64,000 nucleotides of DNA from CAWGLW01 sp963823525 (lineage in GTDB: Bacteria > Pseudomonadota > Gammaproteobacteria > Steroidobacterales > Steroidobacteraceae), in contig CAWGLW010000004.1 in the NCBI GenBank assembly GCA_963823525.1, forward strand, positions 248,001 to 312,000, in the 5' to 3' direction. How positions within the stretch are numbered: position 1 is the first letter of the stretch; every line of letters starts with the position of its first letter. Under the pieces are notes generated by a model. That model was not told the DNA's origin. It worked only from the letters and a program-made list of their open reading frames with translations, and made no database searches. Positions 8,156 through 18,048 of the stretch are shown here, in pieces. Position numbers and translations under genes: made by a program.

Positions 8156-10270
8156 ATGCCATCGGTTCAGTCCACCGGGAAACGGCTCGTCGTCGTCGCG
8201 CTGGTAGTGGCGGCAATCGCGCTGGGCTTCCGGACGCTGGGCTCCTCGCCGGCGCCCGTGGCAACGGCGACCGCGACGACCGTGGATTTCGCTCCCACTG
8301 ACCGGCAGGCGCGCGTCTCCCGACTGGTCAGCAGCATGTTCGAGCGCTCCCACTACCGGCAGGCACCGGTCAATGACCCGGTGTCGGCGCTGGTGCTCGA
8401 CCGTTACCTGGACTCCCTGGATCGCTCACGCAGCTACTTCCTGGCCAGCGATATCGCCGAGTTTGAGCGCTACCGCTACGAACTGGACGAGGCCATCAAG
8501 ACGGGACAGCTCGAGCCGGCATTCGTCATTTTTAACCGCTTCCAGGAGAGGACCCGCGAGCGCATGGCCTTCGCGCTGAAGGTTCTCGAGAAGGAACCGG
8601 ACTTCACGCTCAACGAGGAATTCGATTTCGATCGGGAAGACGCGCCCTGGGCGAAGGACCGCGCCGAGCTCGATGAGTTCTGGCGCAAGCGCGTCAAGAA
8701 CGACGCTCTCTCGCTGATGCTGACCGAGAAAACCTGGCCGGAAACGCACGATATCCTCCAGAAGCGCTATGAACGGGCGATGAAGCGCTCCGAGCAGATC
8801 ACGTCGGATGACGTGTTTGAGAATTTCATGAATGCGTTCGCACACGTATTCGATCCGCATTCGAGCTACTTCTCACCGCGCAACTCCGAGGAATACCGCA
8901 TCCAGATGAGCCTGTCCTATGAGGGCATTGGCGCGTCGCTGCAGATGATTGACGACTACGTCACGGTCATGGACCTGCTGCCCGGTGGCTCAGCTCAACA
9001 GACCGGCCTGCTCACCGCCAACGACCGGATACTCGCCGTTGGCCAGGGCAAGTCCGAGGAGATGGTCGATGTGGTCGGCTGGCGTCTCGATGATGTCGTC
9101 CAGCTGATTCGCGGGCCGGTGGGCACCTCCGTTCGCCTGCAGATTCAACCCGGAACCGCAGCCCCCGGTACCGCAGAGAAAACGATCGAACTGCCGCGCA
9201 CCAAGATTACGCTCGAGGCCCAGGCGGCAAAGAAGGAACTGCGCGAGATCAAGCGTGATGGCAGGACCGAACGCATCGGGATCATCACGGTTCCGTCCTT
9301 TTACCAGGACTACAATGCGCGATCCGCGGGTGATGAGGATTACCGCAGTACAACCCGCGACGTGGCTCGCCTGATCGAGGAATTCAAGAAGGAAGGCGGG
9401 ATCGACGGACTGGTGCTGGATCTGCGCGAAAATGGCGGCGGACATCTCAGCGAGGCGATTGGCCTCGTCAACCTGTTTGTGCCCAAGGGCCCGGTCGTGC
9501 AGTTGCGCGAATCGGGCGGACGCGTCGAGGTGCTCGAGTCCGAGGAGGCCGGCGTCGCCTATGACGGTCCGATGACCATACTGGTCGATCGCTTCAGCGC
9601 TTCTGCGTCGGAGATCTTTGCCGCGGCAATGCAGGACTACGGCCGTGGAATCGTCATCGGCCAGGAAACCTACGGCAAGGGCTCGGTACAGAACCTGTAT
9701 CCGCTGGATCGTTTCGCGCTCGGAAAGGATCCGGGCTATGGTCAGCTGACCGTCACGATCGGCATGTACTACCGCGTGACCGGCGAGAGCACGCAGAACC
9801 GCGGTGTTCAACCCGATATCGCCCTGCCCTCGGCCATCAGTCCGCACGATGTCGGCGAGAGCTCCCGCGAGTCTGCACTGCCCTGGAATCGAATCCGTGG
9901 CACCGAATTCCAGCGCGAAGTGACGCTCGCGCCAGTGGTGGCGGAGCTGCAGAGTAAGCACGAGGCACGGATTCAGGACGATCCGGATTTCCAGTACGCG
10001 CTGGCCGAAATCGCCGCAATGGACGAGATGCGATCTCAAAAGTCCGTCTCGCTCAACCTGGAAACCCGCAAGGCCGAGCGCTCAGCACGCAGCAAGGAAC
10101 AGCTGGACCGTGAAAACGCCCGGCGGGCCGCACAGGGCAAGCCCAAACTCGACAAGGTCGAAGACATTGACGACGTACCCGATGCGCTGCTCTCCGAAGC
10201 CGCCGAGGTGACCGCGGATTTTGCCCTGATCGAACCGCGTTACCTCGCCAAGCGACAGGAAGGCGCCTGA
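8156..10270 (+). CDS. prc: Carboxy-terminal (tail-specific) processing protease, S41A family
   Basis: A periplasmic serine protease of 704 residues, close to the length of E. coli Prc. It degrades or trims envelope proteins from their C-termini, including peptidoglycan hydrolases. The signal anchor is RLVVVALVVAAIALGF. The N-terminal helical domain has the Prc hallmark DPHSSYFSPRNSEEY, followed by a PDZ domain (YEGIGASLQ to about residue 330) and the S41 catalytic core. Core motifs are LVLDLRENGGG, then FSASASEIFAAAMQDYGRG with the catalytic Ser (about 481-485), and TYGKGSVQ with the catalytic Lys. The charged C-terminal domain is intact. ATG 8156 was chosen over a GTG nine codons earlier, because it gives a normal signal sequence. 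Confidence 0.93.
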   Translation: MPSVQSTGKRLVVVALVVAAIALGFRTLGSSPAPVATATATTVDFAPTDRQARVSRLVSSMFERSHYRQAPVNDPVSALVLDRYLDSLDRSRSYFLASDIAEFERYRYELDEAIKTGQLEPAFVIFNRFQERTRERMAFALKVLEKEPDFTLNEEFDFDREDAPWAKDRAELDEFWRKRVKNDALSLMLTEKTWPETHDILQKRYERAMKRSEQITSDDVFENFMNAFAHVFDPHSSYFSPRNSEEYRIQMSLSYEGIGASLQMIDDYVTVMDLLPGGSAQQTGLLTANDRILAVGQGKSEEMVDVVGWRLDDVVQLIRGPVGTSVRLQIQPGTAAPGTAEKTIELPRTKITLEAQAAKKELREIKRDGRTERIGIITVPSFYQDYNARSAGDEDYRSTTRDVARLIEEFKKEGGIDGLVLDLRENGGGHLSEAIGLVNLFVPKGPVVQLRESGGRVEVLESEEAGVAYDGPMTILVDRFSASASEIFAAAMQDYGRGIVIGQETYGKGSVQNLYPLDRFALGKDPGYGQLTVTIGMYYRVTGESTQNRGVQPDIALPSAISPHDVGESSRESALPWNRIRGTEFQREVTLAPVVAELQSKHEARIQDDPDFQYALAEIAAMDEMRSQKSVSLNLETRKAERSARSKEQLDRENARRAAQGKPKLDKVEDIDDVPDALLSEAAEVTADFALIEPRYLAKRQEGA

Positions 10271-10309
10271 GGGCTCGGTCGGCCGAAGCGCCGCATAACT
10301 GGCAATGAC

Positions 10310-10337
10310 AGTGTTGTACTTGACTATAACACTATAG
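10310..10337. promoter_or_regulatory. Overlapping palindromes at the efflux operon promoter (candidate operator)
   Basis: Two inverted repeats share this stretch: AGTGTT-N12-AACACT (10310-10333) and CTATA-acac-TATAG (10324-10337). They cover the -35 box and most of the spacer of the promoter at 10320-10348, the usual place for a repressor (TetR type) or a spacer-binding activator (MerR type). No regulator gene is adjacent, so the protein that binds would be encoded elsewhere. Confidence 0.4.
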
Positions 10338-10348
10338 AGCCATAGGAT
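10320..10348 (+). promoter_or_regulatory. Sigma-70 promoter for the RND efflux operon
   Basis: TTGACT (10320-10325) and TAGGAT (10343-10348) are separated by exactly 17 bp. The start codon of the adaptor gene is 38 bp further on, with a GGAAA ribosome site in between. This is the best sigma-70-type match noticed in the window and it sits in the only large gap before the three-gene operon. Confidence 0.55.
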
Positions 10349-10385
10349 TCCGGTAACGGTCAGTCGACCGTCTGGAAATTATCCT

Positions 10386-11510
10386 ATGTCGCGCACAATC
10401 CAAAGCGGTCAAAACAGCGGATATCGGGCAGTCTGGTTGCTCGCGGCGACCGCTTTCAGCCTGTCCCTGGCCTCATGCAGTAACGGCAAAGCCACCGACC
10501 AGGCCGGAGGCGAAGCCGATGCCGAGACGTCGGTCCCGGTCGAGGTCCAGCCTGTACGCCGTGCCAGCATGACGGCCGCGTACTCGGGAACGGCGCCGAT
10601 TGAGGCCCACGAGGAAGCCGAAGTGGTCGCCAAGGTCGGTGGTGAAGTCCGCGAGATCTTCGTCGAGGAAGGCGACACCGTGACAAAGGGCCAGGTTCTC
10701 GCACGGCTCGATGGCGATCGGTTGCGCCTCGATGTCGCTCAGGCCGAGGCCAATCTGCGCAAGCTCGAACGCGACAACAGCCGGCTGCAGGAACTCAGCG
10801 AACAGGGACTGGTTGCCAAGGGCACGGCGGAAAATGCGCGATACGACCTCGACGCGCTGCGTGCCTCCTATGATCGCGCCCGCCTGGAACTGAGCTACAC
10901 CACGATCAGGGCCCCGATCGCGGGAGTCATCTCGACCCGCTACATCAAGGTCGGAAATACCATTGGCCCCGACCAGCCAACCTTCCGGGTGACGGATCTT
11001 GATCCGTTGATCGCCTACGTGCACGTTCCGGAGAAGGAACTTCGCAAGCTCGCACCCGGCCAGAAGGCGGCCATACTGGTCGACGCGCTCGGTGCGGACC
11101 TCTTTGAAGGCACGATCTCGCGCATCAGCCCGACGATCGACTCGAAGACCGGTACTTTCCGGGTCCGGGTGGAGGTGCCTGATGAATCGCGGAGACTGAG
11201 GCCGGGCATGTTTGCCCGGGTCAACATCGTATACGAGCAACGCGAGAACACACTGCAGGTACCACGCAACTCCATCCTGGATGCTGATGGCCGTCAGTCG
11301 GTGTTCGTGATCGTCGGCGGAAAGGCCGAACAACGCCAGATCGGCGTCGGGCTCAGTAACGGCGGCTGGGTGGAAGTCACCGAGGGTCTCGACGGCGGCG
11401 AGAGTGTCGTCGTCGTCGGCCAGGGCGGACTGAAGACAGGCACGCAGGTCAAAGTCGTCGAGGCAGTCCGTGCAGACGGCCCCGCCGGTGACCCGGCTAT
11501 GGCTCGCTGA
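10386..11510 (+). CDS. RND efflux periplasmic adaptor lipoprotein (MFP/HlyD family)
   Basis: This 374-residue adaptor links an inner-membrane RND pump to an outer-membrane channel. The signal peptide ends in a lipobox, LASC, with Cys at about residue 31, so the protein should be lipid-anchored. Next come a beta-barrel strand set, the lipoyl half-motifs (VVAKVGGEVREIFVEEGDT and YTTIRAPIAGVIS) flanking a helical hairpin of about 60 residues, and the C-terminal barrel and membrane-proximal domains. It starts a three-gene operon, 32 bp before the first pump. No outer-membrane factor gene is present, so the pump probably borrows a TolC-like channel. Confidence 0.93.
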   Translation: MSRTIQSGQNSGYRAVWLLAATAFSLSLASCSNGKATDQAGGEADAETSVPVEVQPVRRASMTAAYSGTAPIEAHEEAEVVAKVGGEVREIFVEEGDTVTKGQVLARLDGDRLRLDVAQAEANLRKLERDNSRLQELSEQGLVAKGTAENARYDLDALRASYDRARLELSYTTIRAPIAGVISTRYIKVGNTIGPDQPTFRVTDLDPLIAYVHVPEKELRKLAPGQKAAILVDALGADLFEGTISRISPTIDSKTGTFRVRVEVPDESRRLRPGMFARVNIVYEQRENTLQVPRNSILDADGRQSVFVIVGGKAEQRQIGVGLSNGGWVEVTEGLDGGESVVVVGQGGLKTGTQVKVVEAVRADGPAGDPAMAR

Positions 11511-11542
11511 GACCCTTCGTACGCCACTCAGCCGGAGCAACC

Positions 11543-14500
11543 ATGCAGCAGTTGATCGACTTCGCCATACGCAGGCGCGTCACCATCATCATGTGCACGA
11601 TCGCGATCGCGCTGTTCGGGCTCGTGTCACTTTCCCGCCTCAAGCTGAACCTGTTGCCCGACCTGTCCTACCCTACCCTCACGGTCCGTACCGAACTGGT
11701 CGGTGCCGCGCCTCTGGAAGTGGAGACACTCATCACCCGGCCGGTTGAGGAAGCCGTGGGCATCATCCGTAATGTTCGCCAGGTGCGCTCCGTCTCGCGT
11801 GCCGGGCAGTCCGATGTCGTGCTGGAATTTGTATGGGGCACTGACATGGACCTTGCCGGTATCGATGTTCGCGAGAAACTCGACGTCCTGCAGCTGCCGC
11901 TGGAGGCCGAGCGGCCACTGCTGTTGCGATTTGACCCATCCAACGAGCCGGTCCTGCGGCTCGCCTTCCTTGATGCGGAATCCGGCACGCAAGAGGAGAC
12001 CGTGGACCGACTCAAGGCACTGCGCCGTTTTGCCGATGATCGGCTCAAACCGGACCTCGAGGCCGTAGAGGGCTCTGCCGCGGTCAAGGTCAGCGGTGGT
12101 TATGAAGACGAAGTACAGGTCTTTGTTGACCAGCAGAAACTCGCTCAGCTGGGCTTGTCGATCGAATCGGTCACTCGACGTATTCGTGCCGAGAACGTCA
12201 ACCTGTCCGGGGGGAGACTCGAACAGGGCATGCAGCGTTTCCTGGTGCGAACGCTCAACGAGTTCGAAACCATCGAACAGATGGCCGATTCGATCATCGC
12301 TACGCGCGACGGACAGCCCGTGTACCTGCACGATATCGCGACTGTTTCGCGTGGCTACAAGGAACGTGAAGCCATTACCCGGGTCGATGGCGCCGAAGCC
12401 ATTGAACTCGCCGTCTACAAGGAAGGCGACGCCAACACGGTTCAGCTCGCGGACGGCATCAATGCGCGCGTGGCGGAGCTCAGCAAGGGCTTGCCGGAAG
12501 GCACCGAAATCAGGACGGTCTATGACCAGTCCCGGTTCATCTCCGCCGCCATCAGCGAGGTCAAGAATGCCGCACTGATCGGTGGTCTGCTGGCCATTCT
12601 CGTGCTTTATGCTTTTCTGCGTGACGCAAGGGCAACGGCGATCACCAGCATCGCGATACCACTGTCGGTCCTGGGCACGTTCGTCGCGATGTACGCTTTC
12701 GACCTGACGCTGAACATCATGTCGCTGGGTGGCATCGCACTGGCGGTGGGCATGCTCGTGGATAACGCTGTCGTTGTGCTCGAGAGCATTGTCCGCAAGC
12801 GTGAACAAGGTCTCGACCGGGCCATGGCAGCCAGCCTGGGCACCAGCGAGGTTGCTACCGCGGTCACGGCCTCGACACTGACCTCGATCGCGGTTTTCTT
12901 TCCGATGATTTTCATCACCGGCATCGCCGGACAACTGTTCAAGGACCAGTCGCTGACCGTCACCTTCGCGCTGGTGCTGTCGCTGGTCGTCGCCCTGACG
13001 CTCGTACCGATGCTTGCCGCCGGCAACACACCCGGCGCGGCGCTTCCGGCCGATACGATTCCACGGGCGCCAGGCCGGGTTGGCCGAGGTCTGTCATGGC
13101 TGGCCGCGGGGGTGCGCCGCCTTTTCCGCGGTATTGGCTCCGCCTTTCGCTGGCTGCTCAGCCCACTCGTCCGTGTGACCCAGGGACTCACGGGCTGGGC
13201 TGAGGCTCGTTATCCCGCCACGATCAACTGGGCGCTGACGAACCCGGCCAAGGTCCTCGGCGCGGCGATGGCGCTGTTTCTCGTCACCGTATTCGGCATT
13301 GCCCCGCAACTCGGCACGGAGCTGATACCGCAGATGGCGCAGGGTGAGTTCAACGTCGACCTGCGGCTTCCGCCCGGCACACCCCTGGAACAGACGGACC
13401 GGACGGTGCTGGCCGCGCAACAGGCCAGCGCGGAACTGGGCAATGTCGCCCTCGCCTACTCGGTCGCAGGCACCGGTAATCGCCTCGATGCCAATCCCGT
13501 GGACTCCGGCGACAACACGGGACGCCTGAGCATTACGCTGGACAGCGGTGCCGGGCGAGCCGAGGAGACCGTTGCAATCGAAGCCATGCGCGAGCGTCTC
13601 AATGCGCTGGCGGGCGTCCAGTACCGTTTCAGCCGGCCGAGCCTGTTCAACCTTTCGACACCGCTGGAGGTCGTGATCGCCGGCTACGAGTTCGATCGCC
13701 TCGAGGCCGCGGCAGAGCAGGTTCGACTGCGCATGGCCGCGGATGCACAGTTCGCCGACGTGAAGACGACCGTTGAAGCCGGTAACCCGGAAATCCAGAT
13801 CGTTTTTGACCAGGAGCGGGCCGCGCAACTCGGACTGATGGTGCGGGACGTTGCCGATCGTGTGGTCAACAGCGTCCGCGGCGAGGTTGCCACGCGTTAC
13901 AAGCTCAGGGATAAAAAGATCGACGTGCTGGTACGCAGCGTCGATTCGCGTGCGGCGTCGGTGGAGGAGATCCGCAACCTGATCGTCAACCCCGGCAGCG
14001 CCTACCCGGTGCCGCTCAGTGCGGTGGCCGATGTGCAGCTATCCGTGGGGCCGGCCGAAGTGCGCCGTCTCGGCCAGGAGCGCGTCGCGGTCGTCTCAGC
14101 CAACCTCGCCGGTGGTGACCTGGGCACGGCGGTCATCGCGCTTCAGAAAATCGTCGCTGATGTCGACCTGCCGGTGGGCACGGTAGCCTTGTTGTCGGGC
14201 CAGAGCGAGGAGATGGCCGATTCGTTCCGCTCGCTGCAATTCGTATTGCTGATGGCCGTTTTCCTGGTCTACATCGTCATGGCCTCGCAGTTCGAATCGC
14301 TGATGCACCCGTTCGTGATCCTGCTGACCGTGCCGCTGGCCGTCATCGGCGCGATCTGGGCCCTGTGGCTGACGGGAACGACCGTAAACGTCGTTGCCTA
14401 TATCGGCCTGATCATGCTGGCCGGTATCGTCGTCAACCAGTCGATCGTGCTCATCGATGCCGTGAACCGTTTTCGGGAGCAAGGCATGCCGAAAGCCGAA

Positions 14501-14764
14501 GCGATAGCCCGCGGCGGCCAGCTGCGGCTGCGACCGATTCTCATCACGACCCTGACGACGATCCTCGGTCTGCTGCCGATGGCGCTGGGCCTCGGCGAGG
14601 GCGCCGAAGTGCGCGCACCGATGGCCATCACGGTGATCGGGGGTGTCGCGCTGGCCACCACACTGACCTTGCTGGTCATCCCGGTTGTGTATTCGGTACT
14701 TGACCGGAAAGTGTTTAACGCAGCGCCGGTTCCGACCGGGGAGCCCCAGCCCGCGAACGGCTGA
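11543..14764 (+). CDS. RND multidrug efflux pump, inner membrane subunit 1
   Basis: A full-length RND transporter (1073 residues) of the AcrB-like HAE class: one N-terminal helix, a large periplasmic loop, helices 2-6, a second helix and loop, then helices 8-12. The helix-4 motif is AVGMLVDNAVVVLES, with one clear Asp for proton relay. The internal repeat is visible in the two equivalent RND signatures (ITSIAIPLSVLGTF and ILLTVPLAVIGAIW). Compared with AcrB, a cytoplasmic linker between the halves is enlarged and basic (about residues 495-555, including RRLFRGIGSAFRW). Substrates may be drugs, bile salts or lipids. The next pump gene starts 8 bp after its stop. Confidence 0.93.
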   Translation: MQQLIDFAIRRRVTIIMCTIAIALFGLVSLSRLKLNLLPDLSYPTLTVRTELVGAAPLEVETLITRPVEEAVGIIRNVRQVRSVSRAGQSDVVLEFVWGTDMDLAGIDVREKLDVLQLPLEAERPLLLRFDPSNEPVLRLAFLDAESGTQEETVDRLKALRRFADDRLKPDLEAVEGSAAVKVSGGYEDEVQVFVDQQKLAQLGLSIESVTRRIRAENVNLSGGRLEQGMQRFLVRTLNEFETIEQMADSIIATRDGQPVYLHDIATVSRGYKEREAITRVDGAEAIELAVYKEGDANTVQLADGINARVAELSKGLPEGTEIRTVYDQSRFISAAISEVKNAALIGGLLAILVLYAFLRDARATAITSIAIPLSVLGTFVAMYAFDLTLNIMSLGGIALAVGMLVDNAVVVLESIVRKREQGLDRAMAASLGTSEVATAVTASTLTSIAVFFPMIFITGIAGQLFKDQSLTVTFALVLSLVVALTLVPMLAAGNTPGAALPADTIPRAPGRVGRGLSWLAAGVRRLFRGIGSAFRWLLSPLVRVTQGLTGWAEARYPATINWALTNPAKVLGAAMALFLVTVFGIAPQLGTELIPQMAQGEFNVDLRLPPGTPLEQTDRTVLAAQQASAELGNVALAYSVAGTGNRLDANPVDSGDNTGRLSITLDSGAGRAEETVAIEAMRERLNALAGVQYRFSRPSLFNLSTPLEVVIAGYEFDRLEAAAEQVRLRMAADAQFADVKTTVEAGNPEIQIVFDQERAAQLGLMVRDVADRVVNSVRGEVATRYKLRDKKIDVLVRSVDSRAASVEEIRNLIVNPGSAYPVPLSAVADVQLSVGPAEVRRLGQERVAVVSANLAGGDLGTAVIALQKIVADVDLPVGTVALLSGQSEEMADSFRSLQFVLLMAVFLVYIVMASQFESLMHPFVILLTVPLAVIGAIWALWLTGTTVNVVAYIGLIMLAGIVVNQSIVLIDAVNRFREQGMPKAEAIARGGQLRLRPILITTLTTILGLLPMALGLGEGAEVRAPMAITVIGGVALATTLTLLVIPVVYSVLDRKVFNAAPVPTGEPQPANG

Positions 14765-14772
14765 GCACCGCG

Positions 14773-17700
14773 ATGCGTCACACCGAGATCGCGCTCAACC
14801 GACCTGTCACGACGGTGATGGTATTCCTGGCCATCCTCGCGATCGGCATGATCTCGACCCGTCTGTTGCGCCTGGAGGCCTATCCGGACATCACGTTCCC
14901 GGGGATGCGCATCATCATCCCCTACCCCGGTTCGACACCCGAAGAAGTCGAGCAGCTGATCGTCCGGCCTGTCGAGGAAGCCCTCGCAACGCTCTCGGGA
15001 ATCGAAGAAATTCGAGCCAGCGCACGCACCGACGAAGCGCAGTTCGATGTCCTGTTCGACTGGGACCGCGACCCTGACACGGCGGCTTTCGACGTTCGCA
15101 CCAAGCTCGATGCAATCCGCTCGCAGTTTCCAGACGGTGCCGACCGGCTGCTGATGTTCGCCTACAGCGTCTCCGACGAGCCGGTCACCGTGATCCGGAT
15201 TTCCTCTGAACGCGACCTGACCGATGAATACGACATGCTTGAGAAATTCCTCAAGCGGCCCCTCGAGCGCCTCGATGGCGTGGCGCGGGTTGAACTCGAA
15301 GGCGTCGAACCACGCGAGGTCCGCATTCTGGTCGACCCCACGCGGCTCGCGGCACACAGCATCGACGTGCAGGTGCTCCGCGGCCAGCTCGAGGCGAGCA
15401 ATTTCTCCGTCAGCGCCGGCGAGATCACCGAGAATGGGGCGCGCTTCCTTGTCCGCCCGATCGGGGAGCTGCGCACGCTCGATGACGTTCGCGAAGTCAT
15501 TGTCGCGCCGGGTATCCGGGTAGGCGACCTCGCGCGCGTCGAAATGCGCGCACCGGAGCTCAACGTCGGCCGGCACATCGGCGGCCGGCCCGCGGTCGGA
15601 CTCGACGTCTACAAGGCGACCCAGGCCAACGTCGTCGAAGTGGCCGACAACATCATCGCAGAGGTGGACCGGGCGCGCGCGGCACCGCAGCTGCAGGGTA
15701 TCGAAATACTGGTCATCGCGAACCAGGCCGAGAGCATTCGCAACTCCCTCTCGGAGCTTCGCAAGGCCGGCATGATCGGTGCCGTGCTGTCGTTCTTCAC
15801 GCTGCTGTTTTTCCTTCGCCACCTGCCGACGACGATTATCGTCAGCCTGGCCGTGCCCGGATCGCTGCTGATCACGCTCGGGGCCATGTATTTCCTCGGC
15901 CTGACGCTCAACGTGCTGACGATGATGGGCATGCTGCTGGCCATCGGCATGCTGGTCGACAACTCCGTGGTCGTGACCGAGAGCATTTTCCGTCAACGAC
16001 AGATGCACCCCGAGGAATCAGCAAAGCAAGCGACGCTGAACGGCGTCAAGGAAGTCGGCATCGCGACTCTTGCCGGCACGTTCTCGACGATCATCGTCTT
16101 TCTGCCGATGGTCTTTGGCGAGCAGAACCAGATGTCGCTGTTCCTGGTTCACGTCGCCATTCCGATCGTCGTCGCGATGCTGGCCTCCTTACTGGTCGCG
16201 CAGACCCTGATCCCGATGCTGGCTGCGCGCATGTCGCCACCGCCGCCGGTGGCCCCGGGCTCGCTGTTCGCGAGAATGCAGGATCGTTACGAACGTCGGC
16301 TGGCCTGGGCACTTGATCACCCGAAGACGATGGGCCTGATCGCGGTGCTGATCCTGCTCTCACCGGTCCCGCTGTTCGCGCTGAAGATAGCCAAGGTGGA
16401 TCCATTTCCTCAGGCGGCCAGCCGCACGCTGACCCTGCCCTACCACATCCAGGGCTCACACCCGATGGAACGGGTCGAGCAGGCCGTCAACCGCGTCGAA
16501 GCCTACATCGAAGCGAATAAGGATCGATTCGAAGTCGACACCTACTACTCGTTCTGGCTCACGGACCAGGCCGTGACGCGGCTGTATCTGACGCCCAAGG
16601 AAGAAGCCACGGTGCCGGCCGATGAAATCATGGCGGCCATCACCGAGGAGATGCCGGAAATCATCATCGGCCAGCCCAGTTTCAGTTTCGAAGAAGGCAA
16701 AGGCGGCAGCACGACGTTCAGTCTGCAGCTCTCCGGGGAGTCAACTGAAAATCTCGCCGAATTGTCCTTTGACGTCGTACGACGGCTGTCCTCCGTGCCA
16801 GGGCTCGAGGCGGTGCGCTCGGAGGCCCGGGCCGGCGATGAAGAGGTGCAGGTCATCGTTGATCGTGACCGGGCCTCGCAGCTTGGCCTGACCACGCAGG
16901 ATATCGCGGCCCGCGTGGCCGGCGCGATGCGCGGTGACAAACTGCCCGAGCTGCGCAGCAGCGATCGCGAGCTGACCATGCGGCTCGCCTTTCGGGACAA
17001 CGACAAGCAGTCGGTCGAGGACCTCGCCCGCCTGCCACTGGTGCTCGCCGACGGTACACGTATCGAGCTCGGCGCGATCGCCGATTTCGTGGTCAAGCCG
17101 AGCGACCGCGAGATCAACCGGCTGAACAGGCTGACCACGGTCGTCGTCAACGCCAATCTCTCCAAGGGCACGACGATGGAGGAAGCCCGCGAACGCGTGG
17201 AGCCGATCATGGAGGCCTTCGCGATGCCGCCCGGCTATTCATGGAAATTCGGCCGCGGCCTGGAGGAAGACGACAAGGCGATCCAGACCATGATGCAGAA
17301 CCTGGTGCTGGCCGTTGTGATGATATTCCTGGTCATGGCCTCGTTGTTCGAGTCGATGCTCTACCCGCTGTCGATCATTACATCGATCCTGTTCGCCATC
17401 GTCGGCTCGATATGGTTCCTGGCAATGACCGCGACGCCGATCACGATGATGGCAATGATCGGCTTCATGATCCTGATCGGCGTGGTCGTCAATATCGGTA
17501 TCGTCTTGATCACCCACGTGATCGACCTGCGCAAACAGGGCACGCCGCGGCGCGAGGCGATCCTGCGCGCCGGCCGGGACAGGCTGCGCCCGATCCTGAT
17601 GACCACGTTGACCACGCTGCTCGGGCTGCTGCCGCTGTCGATCGGCGATGCCCAGGTCGGCGGAAGCGGCGAGGGCCCGGCGTACTACCCGATGGCCCGG

Positions 17701-17877
17701 GCAATCATGGGTGGGCTGGCCTTCTCGGCCGCCGTGTCGCTGCTGATCGTGCCCATGTTTTACGTCTGGTTCGATGACCTGCACCTGTGGGCCAGGCGAA
17801 CGTTTTCCAGCCATCGTACAGTCGATAACCAGGGTCAGTCTGTTACGGGCCCGTCACCCGAACCGGGCAGGCTCTAG
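14773..17877 (+). CDS. RND multidrug efflux pump, inner membrane subunit 2
   Basis: A second complete RND transporter of 1034 residues. It has the same architecture: first helix (TTVMVFLAILAIGMIS), periplasmic loop, LVDNSVVVTESIFR in helix 4, and the C-terminal half with VVVNIGIVLITHVIDLRKQG in the equivalent helix. The sequence is clearly different from its neighbour, so this is not a recent duplication. Tandem RND genes behind one adaptor are known in MdtABC- and TriABC-type systems, where the pumps can form a mixed trimer; that arrangement is inferred here. The last residues are hydrophilic. It ends the operon and converges on a lipoprotein gene. Confidence 0.93.
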   Translation: MRHTEIALNRPVTTVMVFLAILAIGMISTRLLRLEAYPDITFPGMRIIIPYPGSTPEEVEQLIVRPVEEALATLSGIEEIRASARTDEAQFDVLFDWDRDPDTAAFDVRTKLDAIRSQFPDGADRLLMFAYSVSDEPVTVIRISSERDLTDEYDMLEKFLKRPLERLDGVARVELEGVEPREVRILVDPTRLAAHSIDVQVLRGQLEASNFSVSAGEITENGARFLVRPIGELRTLDDVREVIVAPGIRVGDLARVEMRAPELNVGRHIGGRPAVGLDVYKATQANVVEVADNIIAEVDRARAAPQLQGIEILVIANQAESIRNSLSELRKAGMIGAVLSFFTLLFFLRHLPTTIIVSLAVPGSLLITLGAMYFLGLTLNVLTMMGMLLAIGMLVDNSVVVTESIFRQRQMHPEESAKQATLNGVKEVGIATLAGTFSTIIVFLPMVFGEQNQMSLFLVHVAIPIVVAMLASLLVAQTLIPMLAARMSPPPPVAPGSLFARMQDRYERRLAWALDHPKTMGLIAVLILLSPVPLFALKIAKVDPFPQAASRTLTLPYHIQGSHPMERVEQAVNRVEAYIEANKDRFEVDTYYSFWLTDQAVTRLYLTPKEEATVPADEIMAAITEEMPEIIIGQPSFSFEEGKGGSTTFSLQLSGESTENLAELSFDVVRRLSSVPGLEAVRSEARAGDEEVQVIVDRDRASQLGLTTQDIAARVAGAMRGDKLPELRSSDRELTMRLAFRDNDKQSVEDLARLPLVLADGTRIELGAIADFVVKPSDREINRLNRLTTVVVNANLSKGTTMEEARERVEPIMEAFAMPPGYSWKFGRGLEEDDKAIQTMMQNLVLAVVMIFLVMASLFESMLYPLSIITSILFAIVGSIWFLAMTATPITMMAMIGFMILIGVVVNIGIVLITHVIDLRKQGTPRREAILRAGRDRLRPILMTTLTTLLGLLPLSIGDAQVGGSGEGPAYYPMARAIMGGLAFSAAVSLLIVPMFYVWFDDLHLWARRTFSSHRTVDNQGQSVTGPSPEPGRL

Positions 17878-17995
17878 AGACACCGACCGCGGCACCCTTT
17901 GTTGTCACGTTGAGCGGAGGACCAGGCGACGAGGCGTCTGCATAGAGCAAGCGCCGGACGTGCCGGGCCGCTCCGAGATGCGCCAGTGCCTTCAG

Positions 17996-18024
17996 AAAAA
18001 AGGAGGGCCCTCCCGGGCCCTCCT
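17996..18024 (-). terminator. Intrinsic terminator after the DUF4382-like lipoprotein gene
   Basis: A perfect 10-bp GC stem, AGGAGGGCCC with a TCCC loop and GGGCCCTCCT (18001-18024). On the minus strand it is followed directly by six T (17996-18001). It lies 24 bp beyond the stop of the minus-strand gene ending at 18049. On the plus strand it lacks a T tract, so it serves mainly the minus-strand gene. Confidence 0.85.
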
Positions 18025-18048
18025 CCTGGTGTCAGCAGTGCAGATGGC

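Noticed and set aside
11627..16008. Long open frames on the minus strand opposite the RND pump genes (for example 11627-12934 and 14398-16008)
   Set aside because: They lie opposite well-supported pump genes in a GC-rich genome, have His/Arg/Gln-rich composition unlike real proteins, and no ribosome sites. They are antisense shadows.
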